A model generated the notes under the pieces. It was not told the origin of the DNA. It ran no database searches and was given only the letters and a program-made list of their open reading frames with translations. From contig OX419336.1 of NCBI GenBank assembly GCA_948470475.1, forward strand, positions 591,001 to 655,000: a DNA stretch of 64,000 nt, in the 5' to 3' direction. Both the position numbers and the translations under genes were made by a program. Shown here one piece after another: positions 48,401-61,100 of this stretch; the stretch's first letter is position 1, and each line of letters starts with the position of its first letter. The DNA is from Galaxea fascicularis (lineage: Eukaryota > Cnidaria > Anthozoa > Scleractinia > Euphylliidae).

Positions 48401-51400
48401 AAAGAGTTTCCATCAGATTTACTTACAATGATCAATCTGTTTTAGCCTACAATGCTGCATCGACTGCTCAGGCCAAATCAGCTATGCCATATCCGGCTTC
48501 ATCTCCTTCAAGGAGCCCTGCGGTAGCACCCGCTGCCTCTCCAGCCACCTCCACAGCAGCAGCTGCTCCAGTGTCTGCTCCAGCCCCAGCAGCAGCCCCT
48601 GCAGCTCCAGCTGCCGCCGCAGCTCCAGCACCAGCAGCAGCCCCTGCAGCTGCCGCTGCCGCCGCAGCTCCAGCACCAGCTCCCGCCGCCGCCGCACCAG
48701 CACCAGCTCCGGCACCTGCCCCCGTTGCACCTGCCTCCGCTCCAGCTGCGTCTTCACCAGTCCAGGTTTCCGCGCCTGCGAGGGCATCCGTGCCTTACCA
48801 GGCCACATCTGGAAGCTACAGCTACAACTACAACCCAGCACCAGCACCAGCACCTTACTACTCATATCCTGCACCTCAACCTGCAGCCTACGCCTACCCC
48901 GCACCCTCCACTGCGTCTGCTACCACCTTGATCGCTGCCGCAGGTAGGAAGTGTAAAAACACATTTATGTGGTTATTTTGTGAATCAGAAAGGTTTGAAT
49001 ATGATGAAAGAGGTAGGTTTATTGAGGCAGAAGCATTTTAACAAAAACAGCAAAATCAACAGTTCAGTTAGTTATAATTGTCAATTTTAAAGCGATTTTA
49101 GAATGAACATATAACTGAAAGAGCACTACTTACTTAAATTACAGAAAAAAGCACCAATCTGAACCAGGCACTTGTCAAAGCCACCCATAACACCGATTCA
49201 GTACTGTAATCAAACTCTTTCACAGTAGGATTCAATCCAATCAACTTCACCAACGCTTTGAAAACAAATATGTAATTTTTACTTTTCAGTGGCTCAAGTG
49301 GCTAAGTCGACTTCCACTCAAGGTATGTTTCGTCAGGTTGAAAATCGACAGGACAAACAACTGAAGACGAAACATACCATCTATAGAACTAGTCATACTG
49401 AACCAAACAAGGCCACAAAACGAAACTGTTAGAGTTAAACAAACTGAACAACAGCGGTGCTATAAACTTGTTTAAACGAGGTCGTTCCCTTTTGCATGTA
49501 TGCATGTATGCATGCATGCATGTATTTTTTTGAAAGTTGTTGTTGAAGTATTTTTATTAATTGATTCTTTATATCTATCTTGTAGGAACAGCCAAGGCGC
49601 AAGGTATGTGAAATTTGTTTTAAAAGCCCGATCCGTTCTATTCAATCCTAAGTTCCTATGATCACAGTTCTTAATTGCTTTGTTTCTTTCTTTCTATTTT
49701 ATCGACAGCGCGAAGCAATACAGCGGGTGAGTTTCCTTTCGCGCCAGTTCAAATTGCTGTATGTCTTCAGTGGTGGTTGACAACGTAAAACTGAAATACA
49801 TCAGAACAGGTTTCGTCAGCTTCAATCGAGGTGTATTTGAAAATGATAGCGTTCTCGTAGATTTAAGTTTAGCTAGTGTTTCCATAACATTCAGCTTCAT
49901 ACTTGCTGACCTATTTTTGTTTCACAGGCGTGTGTATGGATGACGATAGAGCAAGCAACTTCTGCTTGAAAGCAAGAAATCCATGCTTCTGTGAAGAAAA
50001 CCATCACTTCATGTACAACTACTGCAAAGATTCCTGTAACTGGTGTGACTCATCCGAGAACATTGGTGAGTAGATGACATATAACAACGTGTTTTCCAGT
50101 CAGTGAGATACGCTTGATAGGAAATGGAAAGGCGGTATATCAAAAGAAAGAAAAAAGAAGGGAAAGTAATGGAGAACTAAGAATAAAGCAGTAGAAATGG
50201 ACTCGACTCGACCGATGATAGTGCGCTTATTTCTTTGAACATTTTATAATGTCCCATAATTCAATCAAGATAGGAAAAGGAAGCGCATATCACCGCTGTC
50301 ATTTAGCAAAACATGGTAAGAGCTCATCCTGTTCATCTTGTCGATCCTATTTTTTGTATATTCCATTTATCCTCTGAAAAGGACACAAGTTCTGGAGAAT
50401 AGTAAATGAGGGTCACCTTCCAAGGTCCTGGGTAATCAATCAAATCAAGTTCTACACAGGCAAGCACGCTCAGCATTCCCTCCCAACACCAGACTTCCAC
50501 AAAGCGTTTGCCAGTTCTAGTTACCTTGGTTACGATCCCGGAAGTGCGTTTGACAATAAGAGCAGCACCTACTGGCTTCCAAATGGATGGTACGACAGAG
50601 GAGCTGGGGAAGACTTCATTGGTTACGAATTTCCTGAACCCGTCGCTATCAACTCTGTCCGTATCGTTCATCAGTCTGGACAAGGAAATGTGGTTTCTAA
50701 AAAAATGTACGTGGAGGCTGCTGACGCTTATGGTGGACCCTACACCACTAAATGGATAATCGAGAATAGTAAAGGACAGAGCAGTAAAAGATTTAATAAC
50801 AAAAGTAAGTGCCTTGTTATGATTATGTTTTGAATGGAAAGTGCGTCCGTACAGGTCTCGTAAAGACTGACAAGATGGTCCTATTAGCCTGTGACGTGGT
50901 GTGTTTCGTACATCTGGTCCAAAACTCATTTCGCTGATGAGCCTTTGGTGACCAAACCAATCAGAATACCCAATCCAACTGATACTGCGTAACGAGTTAC
51001 GATGAATCTGCTGCTTATACCATTATTTCTTCGCGTATAGCGTTTGTAGCAAGTTTTCCAGCGAGTTGAAAAGCTTGGAGCTGGTAATAGGCATTCTTAT
51101 TAATAAACCTATTCAATAGAAATAGGACCAGGTAAGTTTACGAAAAGTTTCAGTTATCCGTTCAACTCCTTGACAATGATAACTATGATGACACAAAAAG
51201 GCAATGATTATTTCCACAAATAGAGAGAGTAAGGGAAAATAAACCCAAATACAACTTCTTACGCTCAGTTCTACTTCATTTCCCACAGTGTGTCCTCTCT
51301 TCTGGAGACGCTTTTCAACCGACCAGGGTGTCTATTGTTTCAAGTTGAACACAGATTTCCTTACCTGGCATGAAGCCAGGGACAAATGCGCAGAATATGG

Positions 51401-52536
51401 CGGTGATCTTGTTTCTATCAGGGGAGAGCAAGAAGCAGACTTTGTCAAGAACCAAGTTCAGCTTTGTGGGTATGTTGCAAAATCATCTGACCATCTTATT
51501 TTGGGAGTGCCCACGTTATAATCGACTGATGTCGGAAACACTAGGATTCTCAAACTATATGCTTGTTTTCTTTTTTGTAAACTTTCTTAGGACGGAAATA
51601 TGACCACTGCACATACTAAGTTGCGTTGAATTGGTTTTTCAGTTTGGTTATAATTATTTTCTCTTGTGTTTTTGTATTTAACTTCGCATACCATGTGTAC
51701 TGTCAAATGCAAGTTCATCTCGATGAAATCAACAAAGAATGCACCGAAATGTCCAAAGCTTATTGCATGGCTGTAGTATCCCTTTGCTTTGTCAATGCTT
51801 GACCCAGTTAGGTATTTAACGCTTTGCGAGTAAATTATTAGGATTCGGATTTCCGCATAAAAAACCCCAGAAGTTGGCGCTCGCTGACATGAATTCAGAA
51901 TTGTGGCCAGTTGGCGAGGAAGTCGTTATCTCTTAATCAAGGTAGTGCTTTTTATCGTTCTAGGTACACATGGATAGGACTCAATGACTTGAAGAATGAG
52001 AGTGACTATCGGTGGAGTGACGGATCTAATCTGACTTTCAAGTCCATGAGTCCACAGATGGATTACATGAAGGACGAGAGAGCTGATCAAGAGATGGATT
52101 GCATTGCTTCCGACCAGAATGGACAGTGGACGACTTTTCACTGCGATGACAAATTCTACTCCCTTTGCAAGAAGAAGCTGAGTAAGTATTGGTCGTTCCG
52201 AAATTCAAAAGGGAACTGGGGCGAGTTTCAAATTTTGAAAACCATGGTTTTAGGGGACGCTGTCACAAAATTAGAGACGTTTGTATGGATTTTGAGCTAT
52301 GTTTCAAGGTCCACTTTCTGACATTTTCTGTCAAAGGGTTGAAATTCCAATCCGTTGGAATGTGCAAATTTTCATGCTTTCACCCCATGCCTTCTCAGAG
52401 ATTCGTGTATATTCTGGATATGATCTTCTTCACTCTACAAGCTGGTGTCTTTTCGTAAATGTTGGTATTGCATTTAAGAACAAATTACAAGAAAAAGTCT
52501 CAAGGATGTTTATACGTTCTTTGATTAGAATCGGAA

Positions 52537-52572
<36 letters not shown>

Positions 52573-53161
52573 GAAGAAAGCGACGAGGCTGAGGAAACCA
52601 TCCACAAACACCACAAACATCTTATAAAGTATCACAGTCTCAAGAAAAACAAAGTGCGAACACACAAAAAGAAAATCAGTCTGGGTGAGTATTAGCTCAA
52701 GTCATAAGCCTGAAATCTTCCTAAGCCCTAAGCGATAGAATGTAGTATCCGTTGGGGCGAGGATTTAGTTCCTGATCACGGATGCGGTCTATATTTGCAG
52801 CTAAATGTCGCTGTTCGTGTTGTCGCTTTAATTGCGTATTTGTTTGACTTCGATTGATTATCGCGTTGACTCATTGACTTAAAGCAGTTCATTAACAAGT
52901 GGCGATTTCTCCACAGCTGAAGAACTAAAAGAAGCAAAATCAAACAACACTCAAGAAGAAGATGAAGAGGAAAGTGCGGACGAGGACGCGATCCGCGAAG
53001 CTGTCAAAGCACAAAAGAGCTCTAAAAACAAGGAAGAAGAAGAAGACGAGGACGAGGACGAAGAAGAAGAGGACGATTCTGGATCCGGATCAGGGCGATC
53101 TGCCAGCACCATTCCCGCCAAACCGAGCAAACAAGCGCCACAAACAGTTTGGGAATTTTAG
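45404..53161 (+). CDS. Secreted mosaic protein: ShK, discoidin-like, C-type lectin, acidic tail
   Basis: Thirteen exons join in frame into 692 residues: 45404-45458, 46630-46662, 48165-48227, 48446-48943, 49290-49322, 49586-49603, 49709-49726, 49928-50065, 50382-50804, 51289-51469, 51964-52181, 52529-52684, 52917-53161. Every intron is phase 1 except the one inside the lectin domain (phase 2). In order: signal peptide (MWKTSVLLLGLIACLEL); a short propeptide ending KR at about residue 24; an Ala/Pro-rich then Tyr-rich region (51-216); three mini-exons (217-239); a Cys-rich ShK-type domain (about 241-285); a discoidin/F5-8C-like domain (286-426, with SSTYWLPNGW and INSVRIVHQSG); a C-type lectin domain (427-559, with WHEARDKC, WIGLND and an EMDC...QW...C end); and an Asp/Glu-rich tail with Asp11, then His/Lys-rich and Glu-rich stretches, ending VWEF. 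It is probably an extracellular matrix, mucus or nematocyst component. The ShK domain alone does not imply toxicity. A candidate AATAAA is near 54145. Confidence 0.88.
47204..47280. repeat. 38-bp tandem duplication in intron 2
   Basis: AAAATTAATAAAATCG and the following AAATGTTTTGAACCCAGGAG occur twice in a row in the second intron of the mosaic gene. Confidence 0.8.
47290..47440. mobile_element. MITE-like element with CTAAGTGGAGTA ends
   Basis: CTAAGTGGAGTA at the left is mirrored by TACTCCACTTAG at the right. The interior has the block GACGTTTCGACAACCTGAGC, which I recognise as a recurrent motif of cnidarian repeats. It lies in intron 2 of the mosaic gene. Confidence 0.65.
47650..47935. 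mobile_element. SINE copy with antisense tRNA B box
   Basis: It shares the GTGAGACGGG, TTTATCG-CCTTATC and AGACC-CTGAGT blocks with 29336-29541. It extends into GGCCGGGGTTTGAACCAGCG, the complement of a pol III B box. It is intronic in the mosaic gene. Confidence 0.65.
49497..49525. repeat. ATGC/ATGT microsatellite
   Basis: A short alternating GCATGTAT/GCATGC run in the intron before exon 6 of the mosaic gene. Confidence 0.8.
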
Positions 53162-55102
53162 AGCTTTGTTTTAATTTTCATGGCTAAGTCTTAAAAGAAA
53201 CGAGTGAAAGTTGTAGTGTCTCTTGCTCGCATAGCCTACAATTTTCCTGGAATATTCACAAAAACAGAACTGACGTGAGGGTTCTAGGCTTAGTGTCGGC
53301 ATATACAATAAGGAAGTCTATTGTTCTCATAACTTGATACATGAATTAACGGGATAAAAAACAGTACATGTTTGAGAGGAGGCGTAAAAATGTTTCGTTT
53401 ACTGTTTTCACTTACTTTGAAGACAGTAAACAAAACCGACAGCGCGAATTAATTAAAACGGTGGGTATTTCTCCCATTACCGACCAATGATATTCATTTT
53501 CACACATATCCAGTCAGTACTTTACTCAGTATTGATGAAAAGGTTTTTAAAAAGCTTAGTGAATGTTAAAGGACTGCTTTTCACATTGTTTCCTCAATGT
53601 AAATGCATTTAATCGAGTTTACACTTCCCGCTTTTGTTTCGCTTTTCTTTTGAAGACTTTAGTGCTTGAAGGGAGATGCGATTCGTTGCCATGCATTGCA
53701 TCAGATTGTATCCAATGAAAAGTGTCAACTGTAAGCCGAGACGTTTGGTGGTAGTCAGTCAGTACTACATAATGCCTCACTTCACATGCGTGATCGAGGG
53801 TGCCAAGCTTTACGGAAAATCGACGCCTGAAGTAGTAGAAAACTGCAGCAACTATGACCACCACACATGGAAAGTTAGGGTACATTAAAAATGCTTCAGG
53901 TGTCTTATTTACGAGTGGTCATGTAATTTTGATGTACTTTCCAAATTCTCGTATTACTCATGTTAGTATATATTCTTATTTAGTATTGCTGTAAGAATTT
54001 TTCACAAATCCAAAACTAGCCACATCGCTATCCATGGTAAAATCTACCAGCGCCATGGTATGCTGAGGTACTTAAATATTGCTTTTGGAGCTTAGCGTTT
54101 ATTGATTGTAAATGACACAATAATTGCTCTTCTTGGAAATGCTTAATAAAGAGTTTCATTACAAAATGATTTAAGCAGTGGCTAAATGATTTTGTCGTCT
54201 GATTTTGTTGTCACTTACGAGATAGTAGTTCGACTGTTTCAAACTTAGCATACGAGTTCATGTTTGATGCCTGTTTTTGTTTACATGTTGCGGCCTACTA
54301 TAACGATCCACGCCACTGCAAGTCAGTCACCTCGGTGGTAAACATCATTCATAGAAATGCTGTTGAATTGATCCTTTCCTATTATACGCAAATTTGTTTA
54401 AGGTCGATTCACGTGGTTTTCGTTTCCCTTAATTAAACTGCGAGGCAGGCCTAGACTAGGAAAAAAAGTATCGTGATTTTAGAAGGGCTTCAAATCTTTA
54501 GCTTAATGTTTCAGCATCATACGTTAATCAAAATCAAGGCACGTAGATGCAAATACTATTTTATTCCGTCTGTTTTTAACACTTTTCGTGTTTATTGTTT
54601 TGCTTATTGTTTTGTTGCCACCCATTTAGGAATTTAGGAACATCTCATTGTTGGAGCTTTATTTTATTTCATTCTTTTTACTAACATCATAGACAGCAGA
54701 CGTAAACCCCAGGGGACTTGACCTTGAACAAAAATATCACATCTCTTTTCAGCAAAGCTTATTTGCTTTATTTGAGCGATTATGCTCATATGTTCCATCG
54801 TAAAAAATCGTTTCAATTTCTGCGACGTTCGCAAGACTTGCAATAACTTATATTTCTGTAGTGTAGCGTGTAACTAGCATTCTGCGACTGCCTCCAAAGT
54901 CAGCTTTAACAGAAGCGTGGCAAACATAACCGCACCACGTTCATAATTGGCCGCAACCGTAGAAAACAGCATCCTTGTTGAGTAAGTGATACTCCACTTT
55001 CATCCTCTAGTCGCGATCGACCTTCGCGGTTGTCATTCATCGCTACTTACCGAGGCTGTGACAATCTCTACAATCTGGGCTTTCAGTGCGCAGAACGCTC
55101 AT
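53162..55102. other. Convergent 3' UTR region
   Basis: This region separates the 3' ends of the mosaic gene (plus) and the KCTD9 gene (minus). AATAAA near 54145 on the plus strand and TTTATT near 54559 (AATAAA on the minus strand) are candidate polyadenylation signals. No other gene is seen. Confidence 0.5.
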
Positions 55103-58100
55103 CTAAGAATCTGGTGACGATGTCACCGCGAGAGAACCTGGGAGCTGATTTCTGACAAAAGCTGTCATGTGAAGCGGCCCAGTGATTTCTCGGATCGTGG
55201 CTCCGGTGATATTTGCTCCACGGAGATTGGCATCCTGAAGATCACAGCCTGTTAAGTTGCAATTCTACAACAAAATCAGGGAGAAAGTAAACAAAAACAG
55301 TAAAATGTTTCTGAATAAACAAATTTCGGAGGTTTTACGATTAATATATTTTTGCTTATATTTATCACCATTTTGTTAATACGCATTGAGACATTTAAAT
55401 GCGCCTATATAAAAAACGTTATTACTATTAATACCGTTGTTTTTGCTATTTACGGGGTAGACAGAAAATGGTGCTACCGATCACTGCGGAACGACAGACG
55501 TGTAAATATGTTAAAAGTAGTTCAGACGCATGACACGTTATTGAACGGAATTGGTGCGGTAGAGGCACGGCGTATGCCAGAAGCAGATTCATGGTCACTT
55601 CATATAAGATGTGGACATTTACAGTAACAATCCTGTTCGTGTGAACTGAACACTGAAGAAACGCGCAATTCTGGAAAGTGAATCAAGAATAAGAACTCTA
55701 TTGCTGATTAAATTCAAATTCCAAATAAAAAAAGTCGTAGTAACCCAGCCAAACGGATATCTATGAGTATTGACTATATAGGGTATTCAAATCTCTTCAG
55801 CCGAATATGGATCACACTTTTGTCGAACCAGCAGGGGCCTTCCGTAGCTCTTTCGACCTCTTGTCACTTTCTTGTTATTACATATTTATCTTCTTTTTTC
55901 TTTACCTTAATTGTGTGATATTTTAATCTTGTTAGCTCGTATTCTTTAGTCATTTTAATTACTTATGTGATTTTGTCTAAAGAAAACATTATGATGGAAA
56001 ATAAAGAACTCGAACTTGAAAGTAAAACTGAACTGTCTCTTCCGGTATTGTGATTCTAGCTTTATTGCTAAACACATCTTAGCATTTAGGGTAGTTTCAT
56101 AGCAGTCTTCGATTTTTGGAAGTTGTGCGCACGTGTACGTGTCTCTGCTTGAACAGTAACATTTTCAATTCTGTTTTCCCTTGTTCCAAAGGATTCTTGT
56201 AACAACATTAATTTGAACACTAACATCTGACCTCCAAAGGATTCTTGTAACAACATCAATTTGGAACACTAATATCTGACCTCCAAATCTGCACCCGCCA
56301 ATTCTGCTCCTCGTAAGTTACAGTTCTGGAGGTTGGCGCCTTTCAGAGTCGCAACACGAAGGTTTACATTCCCCAACTGACTTCCTTCCAAATCTGAACC
56401 TTTTAAGTTTACACCTGAAAATGAAGACCAAATTTTGGTCACACGTATCATTGAAAGCAAACTTGGGCGTTAACAGCGTCGAAATAACAATTAACAAGTC
56501 TGAACACCAAATAAAGAAAAACTTGAGTCTTCTTGATGTGAAAAAACAGAAAAACAAGTCTGAATAATATTCACAAGTAAAAAATATGTGGAAATAACGA
56601 CAAGCTTAGCAGAACAAAAAACTTTTCAGCAGGTTTTAGTTACAGTGTATTTCGCCTTGAGTGCAATGGCCCACCGAGCGAAACGCTCTTAATAGAGTTG
56701 TACTTGTTTGTCGGTGAAATTAAACACGGTAGAAAAACTGTGAAGGGTCACAGCATCACTAAACACCTTCTGCTACAAATGGAAATCTCCTGAATGAATT
56801 GCTTCCGATGATGCACTCCACGTTAAACAAGACTCCGAACAGTAACATTCCCACCTTCCAGATGAGCCCTGGTACCCGCAGGGTCCTCAAAATTACAGCC
56901 TCTGAGAGAGGCCCCTTCCATGTGGGCCCTTTGAAGACGAGTACAGCTTAAAATAGCACCCTATTTTACAAAGGAAAAAAGAAGTAAGAAGCTCAAGCTG
57001 GAATACACGTTATGTACACAGTACATACACATGGGTACTATTAAAACATCGTATCTCAAGCTTAATAACTTCTTTAGTGTCCCTGATTTTCATCTCATGT
57101 GGACCGTATGCAATATGACTGTGCTCAAATGCTCCTCTCTTTAAGGCCTGTCATACGTCTCTTTTGTGTTGGTTATGAGAATCAATTTGTTCCTCCACAC
57201 GATCTCTTAGATGACCATTTACACATGTTGATCCTACATTCTTAGAAAGGAACTTACATCCATATGAGCTCCAGACAGATTGGCTCGCTCCAAACAACAG
57301 TTAGACAGGTTGGCATTTGCAAGGTCTGTCTTTCTAAGGTTTGCCATTTTAAAGTTAATAAAACGTAGATCAAGCTTGGAAAGATCCGCAGAGTCTAAAT
57401 TTATTCCCTGTGGAATGGAAAAAGTGAACACAGCTTTAAGTTTTAGGAACAGTAGAGCCAGCAGTGTATTAAAGGAGAAAAAAGTGCGCTAATGTGTTAT
57501 TCATGCGAATCTCAAAGTTATGTTAGTCAAAAAACTGAAAACACGGGGATTTGCTATGCCACGCTGATGAGGCCTAACAAGGCCAAAACAGCTGTCTATG
57601 GCTGCTAATGCTCAGGCTCAAACTTTATTTGGTAGAGCCTGCTGTCATGTGCCCAATGTGTGGTTTTCAGCTTACCTAAACACATTAATTTGTGAGGTAT
57701 TTCTCTTTTTATGTACTTCGCTTAGGTGAATTTTTGTCAGAAATACCTCTTACTAACTGAGTGAGAGGTCCATATTGTAAGTTACGGACCGTACTTCACT
57801 GTATGGCCCGCTAATTTGACCAAACACAGTGCGTGTACTAACTGAGAGATATAATAACAACTGTTATGTGAAGAGATTTTAAATTAACTGAAGCTCGCTT
57901 CAACAAACAAGAATTTTCTTCACCCAAGTCAAAAGTGCCTTGTTTTTTCATCATGAGGAAATTATTACTTCAACTTATTTATAAAATAATGTTTTCTATG
58001 CCAATTTGTCCAAAAAGTTAATCAATGACATATACAGCAAGATCTTTGTTATACATGTCTAAAAGTAATGGCAGTACAGGAAATACCTGGTACCTGGCAG

Positions 58101-61100
58101 CGAAGTTCACAGTTTGATGGAGTTGATAACAAAATTTTGACAAACTCGTTTCTTGAGAGAGGAGCATCCTCTGATTTATCCATAGCCTGGGAAATAAAAA
58201 CAGAACATGCACATTTCACCTGGTGACAAAAACGATAAACTGTACATACCAATGAAAGTATTTCAAACTATTGTTGATACATGAAAGAAGATGTTATGTT
58301 AGTAAGACAACTGTCATCAGCACCTTCACCATCTCTTCTAACTGCTCCAAGATGCCTGAGATTCCAAAAAACTTGGCTTCTTCCAAAACACCTGTAACAA
58401 ATTCAAGAATAGCCAGTTCCTTATTTTGATTATGCTGAGCAGTTTTCAAGATAGGAAGGAAAGATACACCTGTAAGATAAAAAGCCTCACACATCTCATC
58501 TTCCTTGGGCACACCAAACATTTCTTGCACATCCCCATTAAATAATAGACTGATTCCATGCCCCACACTTCTCTGACAGACTGTCAAGACTTCATTCATC
58601 ACTCACAAACTTTGAAAGATATTTTTTCTGTGTAAGACCTAAAATGCACATGTAAACATTGAGCATCAGGCTACTGTAGACTGCCTTGTTTGACCTGCAT
58701 GAGTGCATTACCTTCTGCATTGACACCATTGTCCAGAATAAGCTGACCATGTCGGAGGTAATTGAGGACAGGTTCAAAGTAGACTGGACTCCTATCAATG
58801 AGAAAAGCTCCAGTAGGGTCTGTGACACTGCTCCATGACTCTATGTGAAGATTAAAGAGAGAATTGCCTTTATGTAAAGTACGCCTGAGACTTTTTAAAA
58901 TGCATTTAATAGGATATTTTCCTAAGCTCTGCCATATACATGTAGACCCAAATTTGGTTTTATCAACGGAGTTGATAATGTAAATTACCCACATGCACGG
59001 ATTCTAAAAACTGATGTTTTGAGTGTTAGCCCTTTGTCAGGGTGAAGGGCTTAAATGCTCTGATGAAGGGCTAACACTTGACATGTCAACTTTTAGAATC
59101 CCTGTACAGTGGTCAATTCACATTATCCACTCCATTGATCATTTCCCCACTGATGCCGATCCACAGTTTCTTTAGAAATTACCTTTTCACATGTAGGCCC
59201 TTCTCCTTCCATCCCTCTCTTTATGGTTTTCAGGAAAAAGGTTTTGACACAACTCTAAAAGTCATTCTACCACAAATGATAAATTTCTTCACTCACCTGC
59301 TGGTGAGAACATTTTTGCCAACATACTGTTTGGCTCGTTCATTAAAGTCGCTCTAAAGAAACAAAAGCAAATGTGTCATTAATGCTCTCATTAGTATTAG
59401 ATTGCAAAACTTTACAAAGAGTAAACCAAGCACCTCATTTTTGCGGAACCCTTCATTTTAGTGAAAACAGAAAAAAAGCTCACAACAAGATTTTGTTTTC
59501 TTGCATCTTTAAAATCAATCCAATAAAATATTATGAAGTTAACTCAATTTTTTTGTCCCTGAATGTAGGACAAAAATTACAACAAAAGAAAAAAAAAATG
59601 GAGAGAGAAAATTATACAGCTGTACACTAACACTAAAATTTCATGCACCACATGGGCATACTTTTACGTCATTTTGTACCTTGTTGTTGTAAATATCCGG
59701 CCTCCTACATTCAGTGTAACCCAGTCTGTGAAAGCTAAAAAAAGTCCTTGTCTAGTAAGTCCTACCATTGAAATTTGTCAAAATATCAACAACAAAAAAA
59801 TGAAAATATCATACTGTTATCAAACAGTGCTGTAACACTGTTACAGACAGAAATATCATGTTGGTATTTTTCTAATTTTTCTTAATCATACTGCCTTGCC
59901 ATTTTAATGTCTTTTGAAATGGTTACTATGTTGTACTTTTTTTACTGAATTGTTTGATATTATAGAGAATATGCATGCTGATATCAGGGCCAAAAGTGTA
60001 AACAACACTGCAAGTGCTACTTACATTTACATACATCATGAGCATCACCATTCACTAGGCTGATGTACAATGGATTTGGTACTAAAAAATATAAGGTTCA
60101 TAATACAGAAATAAATATAAAACTTATACTACACATCTTCCATCACAATAGCCTAAAACTACAAGATGGTAATTTAATAATTTCTTTATCAAGTTGGTGA
60201 GAAAGACAAGCTAAATATCTAAAATTATCTTTTGAAGTTACATCAAGTAATTGTTTAAAATGGGGCTACAATAATGCTTTCAGTTTCATGAATTCTTTTC
60301 AGTTTTGATTTATGATTAACGGTAAATCTTTTGTTCATACCCATGGCAGGATCTTCTGAAGAAACATACAGGACTTCATCATCTCTGAAAACATGAACAG
60401 TTTAGTTAAAATGAAAATACAGTAGACAACTTAAGTACTTTTATAGTAACCAGTGCTTTCAATACGCACCGACGGCCGACGAAAAACATCGGCTACTTCG
60501 CTTAGAGAAGTCGGCTAATCTTTCCCCTAAATTTAAGTACGTAATTAAAAAAAGATTCTTTGAAATTAAATTAAAGTTAAGTCAATTACTCTTCTCTAAC
60601 CAGCTGCCTACTTCAAATTTTATTGAAACCCCTGAGTAACCACTGCCAAAAAAGTGCAGCTAGCTATTTCTTTGAACACTTTGTTTCCAATACCATTATG
60701 GAAACTGAATGACCAATTGTTGTTTCTTTTTTCTATTAAAAGACCAATAGTGGTACATGCTTTTGCTATACAAATTAAAAAGTCACAGGTTACCTTATCA
60801 AATCAACATCATCAACCAGTCCTCCATTTTTAGTATAAACTGCTGCTAATGGCGGGAGCCCAAGCTTGTGTTGGGCTAAGATAAGGAATTCTTCAAAAGT
60901 ATCTGGAACAGCAATCACCTACCAAAAAGGACAACAAATACAGGTATGAATTTAACCTCTGTGATATTTTGATACAAGTTGCTTTCCACGACCTGCATTT
61001 TTCAGTAATTGCACTATTGTCATTATTGGTTTTTGCCGTTAGCCATTTAAAAAAAATGATGGGTTGATTGAAAAGAAAATTGAAATTGCTTGCCGACGAG

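Noticed and set aside
48482..48904. 140-codon Leu/Arg-rich minus-strand frame
   Set aside because: It is the antisense shadow of the Ala/Pro-rich exon 4 of the mosaic gene.
49928..50065. A stand-alone toxin gene for the ShK-type domain
   Set aside because: The exon is phase 1-1 and embedded in a 692-residue matrix-like protein; ShK domains are common in non-toxic secreted proteins.
50333..50929. 198-codon minus-strand frame
   Set aside because: It is antisense to the discoidin-like exon 9, which joins in frame with its neighbours on the plus strand.
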